The notes under the pieces: generated by a model | What the model was told of the DNA's origin: nothing | Seen by the model: the letters and a program-made list of their open reading frames with translations, nothing else | Databases searched by the model: none | Translations under genes and position numbers: made by a program | From: Desmodesmus armatus | Lineage: Eukaryota > Chlorophyta > Chlorophyceae > Sphaeropleales > Scenedesmaceae | NCBI GenBank assembly: GCA_007449985.2 | Contig: VIIQ02000104.1 | Location: 62,001-126,000, forward strand | Direction of reading: 5' to 3' | Length of the DNA: 64,000 nucleotides | Shown: in pieces, positions 55,978 through 64,000 of the stretch | Layout of the letters: each line of letters opens with the position of its first letter | How positions within the stretch are numbered: the first letter of the stretch is position 1

Positions 55978-58352
55978 TGGCAGCACTGGCAGCAGCAGGG
56001 TCGGCAGGTGAGCTGTGGCGGGGTGCTGACCTCGGATGCTGCTGCTGTGTGAGCAGTGATGCCGTAACCGCCTGCTGTAAGTCGACCTGAGCGAATGGGG
56101 AGCTGGATACAGACAGAGTCCGGGTGACCTTCCCCGCTGGCAGCTGTGCTGTGCTGCTGCTGCTGCCGGGAGTTGAAGGGGGTACCTCTGAAGATCCAGC
56201 AGCTGTGCCCTGAAGAAGTAGGCATGCTGCTGCTGTAGAGTCCACAGCAGCTGCGGCCACCTGGGGGCCAGGGGTGTGGTTGGTGGTTGCCTCAGGTGCT
56301 GTTGTGAGAAGGACTGCTGACTTGCTGCGGCTGTGGTGGGGTTTAGGGGCTGGTGCCGCAGCCGCAGCAGCCTCCACTAAACCCTGCACTGCAGCAGCGT
56401 CACCCGCAAACGCTGCTGCTACAGCAGCGGATGTGGAGACCGCATGACTGCCGTCACTGACACTGGAGTGCTCAGGGATGGTTGCCGGCAGGGCTGGGGT
56501 TTGGTCCACAGGGTTTTGGAGGGTTTGGTCCGCGCTAGGGTTTTGTGCCAGGGCTGGGCAGCTGGGGCTGAGCCTGCTGAGGTTTAGCGGCAAAACCCCG
56601 AAAGGCGTGCTGCGCCTGCTGACAGGTCCTGTACCTCCCCCGCTGGCCACTCCACTGCCCAGGCTGTCAGACGTATTCAAAAAGTAACTGCCGGATTTGA
56701 ACGCGGGTGTGGTGGTTGCTGAGTCAGCTGGGAGGGAGTCTGAGGCTTTGAGCGAGGTTGACAGCTCTGGCTGTAGCATCCTGAAGCTGAGGCCAGACTC
56801 TAGCTTGCGCAGCTTGGCTGCTAGGCCAGGAGGTAGGGTGAGAATCTCATCATCATCATCAGCTGGATCTGCTGCATCTGGTGCTGGCTGTGGGAGGAGC
56901 TGCAGGGACTTGAGGGACGCGTCTTCAGGGGCTGCAGCAGCCGCTGCTGGGGCGGCTGTAGCGGCTGTAGCAGGTGCTGCTGGGGCTGTGGCTGTAGCAG
57001 GCAGCAGGACCTCACTCCAGCCTGCAACGGAGGATGCTGTGGCTTGGCAGCTGCAGCTGCTGCTGACAGTGATGCTGTGCTTGGCTGGCAATGCCAGCAC
57101 AGCAGCAGCAGCAGCAATAGCAGAAGTGGCGGAGGCGATTGCGGCCCCCGCAGACCCCAGGCCCTCTGCTTGGTCTGTACAGTGCTGTGGCTGTGGCAGC
57201 ACGGGGAGCACCTGCTGCTGCTGCTGGGTTGCAGGCAGGGGCACTGGCAGGCCGTTGACTGCAGCCACTCCCGGTGGGAGTATAGTTGCAGCAGCAGGCA
57301 GCGGCTGCTGCTGCTGCTGCTGCTGCCGTGCAGGGGTGCTGCTGCTGGAGGTGGCGGTGCGCGGCGGCGGCTGGCTGCTGCTTGCGCTGCCGCCACCGCT
57401 GCTGGTGCTGCTGCACAGGGCTTTGCTGTTGTGCTGGAGGTCGCTGTGGATCTCAGAGGGGGAGTCCTTCGTGTCCAGCTTACCACCTGCAAGGATGTGG
57501 CGGGGTGGGGTGGGGTGGGGTGGGGGGTGGGGTGAAGTATGGTGGGGGTGGGTGGGCAGGGGGGGTGTCGGTGGGAAGATGGCAACTAGAGCACCAGGCA
57601 CAGCGTATGTGAGCACCTTGTTGTATATAGGGCGTCCTTTGTGTGAGATGTGGCCACGAGTGCCATTGCCCTAGACCCCCAGGCGTGTTGGTTGAAGAGC
57701 CGTCCTCAACGGACGCGAGGCCAATGGGACGCAGTCCTATGTCGTTAAGAGACCAAGGGGGTGTCTCTGTATCTTTTTTTTATCTTTTTGTGTCCAGCTT
57801 ACCATCTGAGGGGAGATTGGGTGGTGGTGGGGGGTGTGGGTGGGGGAGGGGTCACCATGAAAATGGCACGTCAAGTGCCAGGCACAGTGCATGTGAGCAG
57901 CTCGTACAATTGCAGCATTGGCATGCGTATATGCTGCGAAATGCGGCGCTACCACTGGCAGCACCGCATGGCATGCACCTCAGCGACAATAAGATGCATT
58001 GACTCAAGAAATGATTTCTTGCTGCGCTACGTAGCAGTGGTATACCACGCAGGTGATCCATGCGCAGCAACCACTGACTCGTTCGCTGCAGGTTGCACAT
58101 CTCCCTCGAGCTGTCCACCAACGGTACCATCAGGCAAGTAAGCGCACCTTTGGATCTGGAGTAGCCCTGCGAGAAGCTCCCAAACATGGCGTTGGCGGTG
58201 GACAAGCTGTGGGGTGTCAGGGGCACCAAGCTACAGCTGGCAGCCTTGCCGAGCCTTGAACCCCCTGATGCTGAGGCAGCTGAGCCGCTGGGGGTGTAGG
58301 CATCAATGCTCAGCCTACTGTTGTGTATGCCCGCCTGCGCAGACCCCATGTC

Positions 58353-58400
<48 letters not shown>

Positions 58401-58477
58401 GGAGGTGGGGGTGCACTGGGTGTTGGTGGCATCTGGGGACGGTGCAGGGAGGGTGTCGTCTGCGCCGATCAGAACCA

Positions 58478-58508
<31 letters not shown>

Positions 58509-58796
58509 GTGAAGGATGGCTGCAGCGGAGTAGGGGGCTTGGAGTGCATCTTTGCTGCGTACTGTTTCAACTTGACCCTTGGTTGCGGCACCATCTGCAG
58601 GATGGTACTGCTGCTGAGACAGCCCTGCCTCAGGACCAGTCAAGTCGTCTGCTGCTGCTGGTGCAGAGCAGCACAGCCACTGCAGCCTGCTGCTCTTGGA
58701 TCTGCGTTTGCTACTGCTTTTAGGTGCCCGCATGGCAGCATCCTTGCTGGTGCTGCTGCCTGTACTGTCACCCTGGCGCAGCGGTCTCAGCAGCAT
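53787..58796 (-). CDS. Very long Ser/Ala/Gln-rich protein with an NTF2/SnoaL-like C-terminal region; one likely frameshift
   Basis: Exon 1 58796-58148 (ATG MLLRPLRQGDS) joins in phase 1 to exon 2 starting 57486. Exon 2 is open to a TGA ending at 54,671 (1154 aa). A second frame then runs without a break to 53,787. One extra base in the G4C5 run near 54,730 would fuse them into 1449 codons, which fits the gradual Ser-rich composition across the point. The bulk is disordered: poly-Gln (54,980-55,012; 58,358-58,394; 58,480-58,505), poly-Ala and poly-Ser, with phospho-type stretches such as RPSKSFSSLSQLNRGG and LSRTSSLPTRRLKSAP. The last 150 residues (FAEAFLAALSAGSTKW, VGKTAIIRRLNGGMDQLV, YSFRWGIRKFSMKDEF) resemble a SnoaL/NTF2-like fold; that is inference. 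No signal peptide. Function unknown, perhaps a regulatory scaffold. Confidence 0.6.
57469..57905. repeat. Tandem duplication of the exon-2 5' edge of the Ser-rich gene, split by the dispersed repeat
   Basis: GTGTCCAGCTTACCA at 57,471 recurs at 57,789, and the G-rich flank plus CACCAGGCACAG-GTATGTGAGCA (57,589-57,618) recurs at 57,870-57,900. Between the two lies the 84-bp dispersed repeat (57,699-57,782). In the minus sense, both copies carry an acceptor followed by GGTAAGCTGGACAC. The inner copy at 57,486 keeps the phase. Confidence 0.7.
57699..57782. repeat. Dispersed repeat, copy 2
   Basis: Matches window positions 1-84; see that entry. Located in intron 1 of the Ser-rich gene. Confidence 0.7.
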
Positions 58797-59404
58797 CTTG
58801 ACTGGGGGTGCTCCTCCGCTGCCCTAGCTCCGTTAAAGCTGTCTAAGTGCGACTGGGTGCTGATTAGTGCGTTGCTGTCGAAGCTTCATGCCAATGCGAG
58901 TGGCAGGAGCTGATCGTTTCAGCTGCTGCCTGTGAGCAACAGGTGACGGACCATGGGTGAGAGTCGCGCAAAGACATCATGCAAGCTATTAATTCATTTA
59001 CACATGCTTTTGAAGCACTTTATGGCGCCTGAAACGCACCTGTGGGCATCTCCCAGGTGAGGGCGCTGAGGCTAGCTCGCGCCACTCATGCGTCCACAAG
59101 CGCGACCAACCTTAGATATCTATTGATCTGACACTATTGAGCAGGGATGTGGGTCAGAAAGACGTCCAGCGGCCGTGTCAGACCCGTCCAAGAACGTGGC
59201 GCGGGTTCCCGCAGAATGAAATGGTCAGTAGTCCATGCGTCAGTTGCTCAATCTTGTACAGGAACATCCCTTGGGAGCCTGTGATTTCGTAACCTTGCTC
59301 ACGCCGGAGGCGGTTTTTCCCAGGTTTGACTTCGGGCAAGATTGCAGATTCTCCAGCCACGTGCGTACAGTAGGCATCAAACTCTGTTTGAAGGTTTAGT
59401 TAGG
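58797..59404. promoter_or_regulatory. Divergent promoter region of the Ser-rich and protease genes
   Basis: 608 bp between ATG 58,796 (minus) and ATG 59,405 (plus). No recognised motif; no coding exon seen. Confidence 0.5.

Positions 59405-64000
<4,596 letters not shown>

Overview
The window is nuclear DNA from a green alga, most likely a chlorophycean chlorophyte. Evidence for this is the many short exons with GT-AG introns whose phases agree, the dense CAG/CTG tracts that encode Ala, Gln and Ser runs, a plant-type SRA-SET gene, a plant XBAT-type ankyrin-RING gene, and a small protein with a bipartite (stroma, then Tat) thylakoid-lumen presequence. A TTTAGGG-like interstitial tract also fits. 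No rRNA, tRNA, CRISPR array or bacterial operon was seen.

Layout, left to right. (1) 1-15,283, minus: a SUVH-type SRA-SET methyltransferase gene of at least 17 exons, with an N-terminal Tudor-like module. Its 3' end lies off the left edge. Its 4.9 kb intron 16 holds a Gln-rich ORF flanked by 146-bp near-identical direct repeats, and intron 5 holds a 60-bp-arm foldback. (2) 15.3-20.7 kb: repeat-rich intergenic DNA. (3) 20,735-23,201, minus: XBAT-like ankyrin-RING ubiquitin ligase. (4) 25,840-26,719, plus: a 93-aa thylakoid-lumen protein. (5) 28,741-29,592, minus: a predicted plastid protein with four RGG-type repeats and one C-terminal membrane segment. (6) 30,346-38,978, plus: an 11-exon J-domain protein full of partial exon copies. 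(7) 41,749-47,522, minus: a 10-exon gene of unknown function, head to head with (8) 48,078-49,831, plus, a small Gln-rich protein. (9) 53,787-58,796, minus: a very long Ser/Ala/Gln-rich protein with one likely frameshift. (10) 59,405 to the right edge, plus: a secreted trypsin-like protease.

The most unusual signal runs through most of the multi-exon genes. Short tandem duplications (unit about 110-280 bp) repeatedly copy an exon edge together with its splice site. Usually only one copy is usable; the others have lost the splice site, the frame or a sense codon. The J-domain gene carries such copies at seven of its eleven exons. I regard this, together with the foldback inside a gene-silencing gene, as the main lead.

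Exon models were built by hand from splice motifs, reading-frame phase and family resemblance. No transcript or database evidence was available. The genes look like independent functions (chromatin, ubiquitin, plastid, chaperone, secretion), and I see no pathway cluster.
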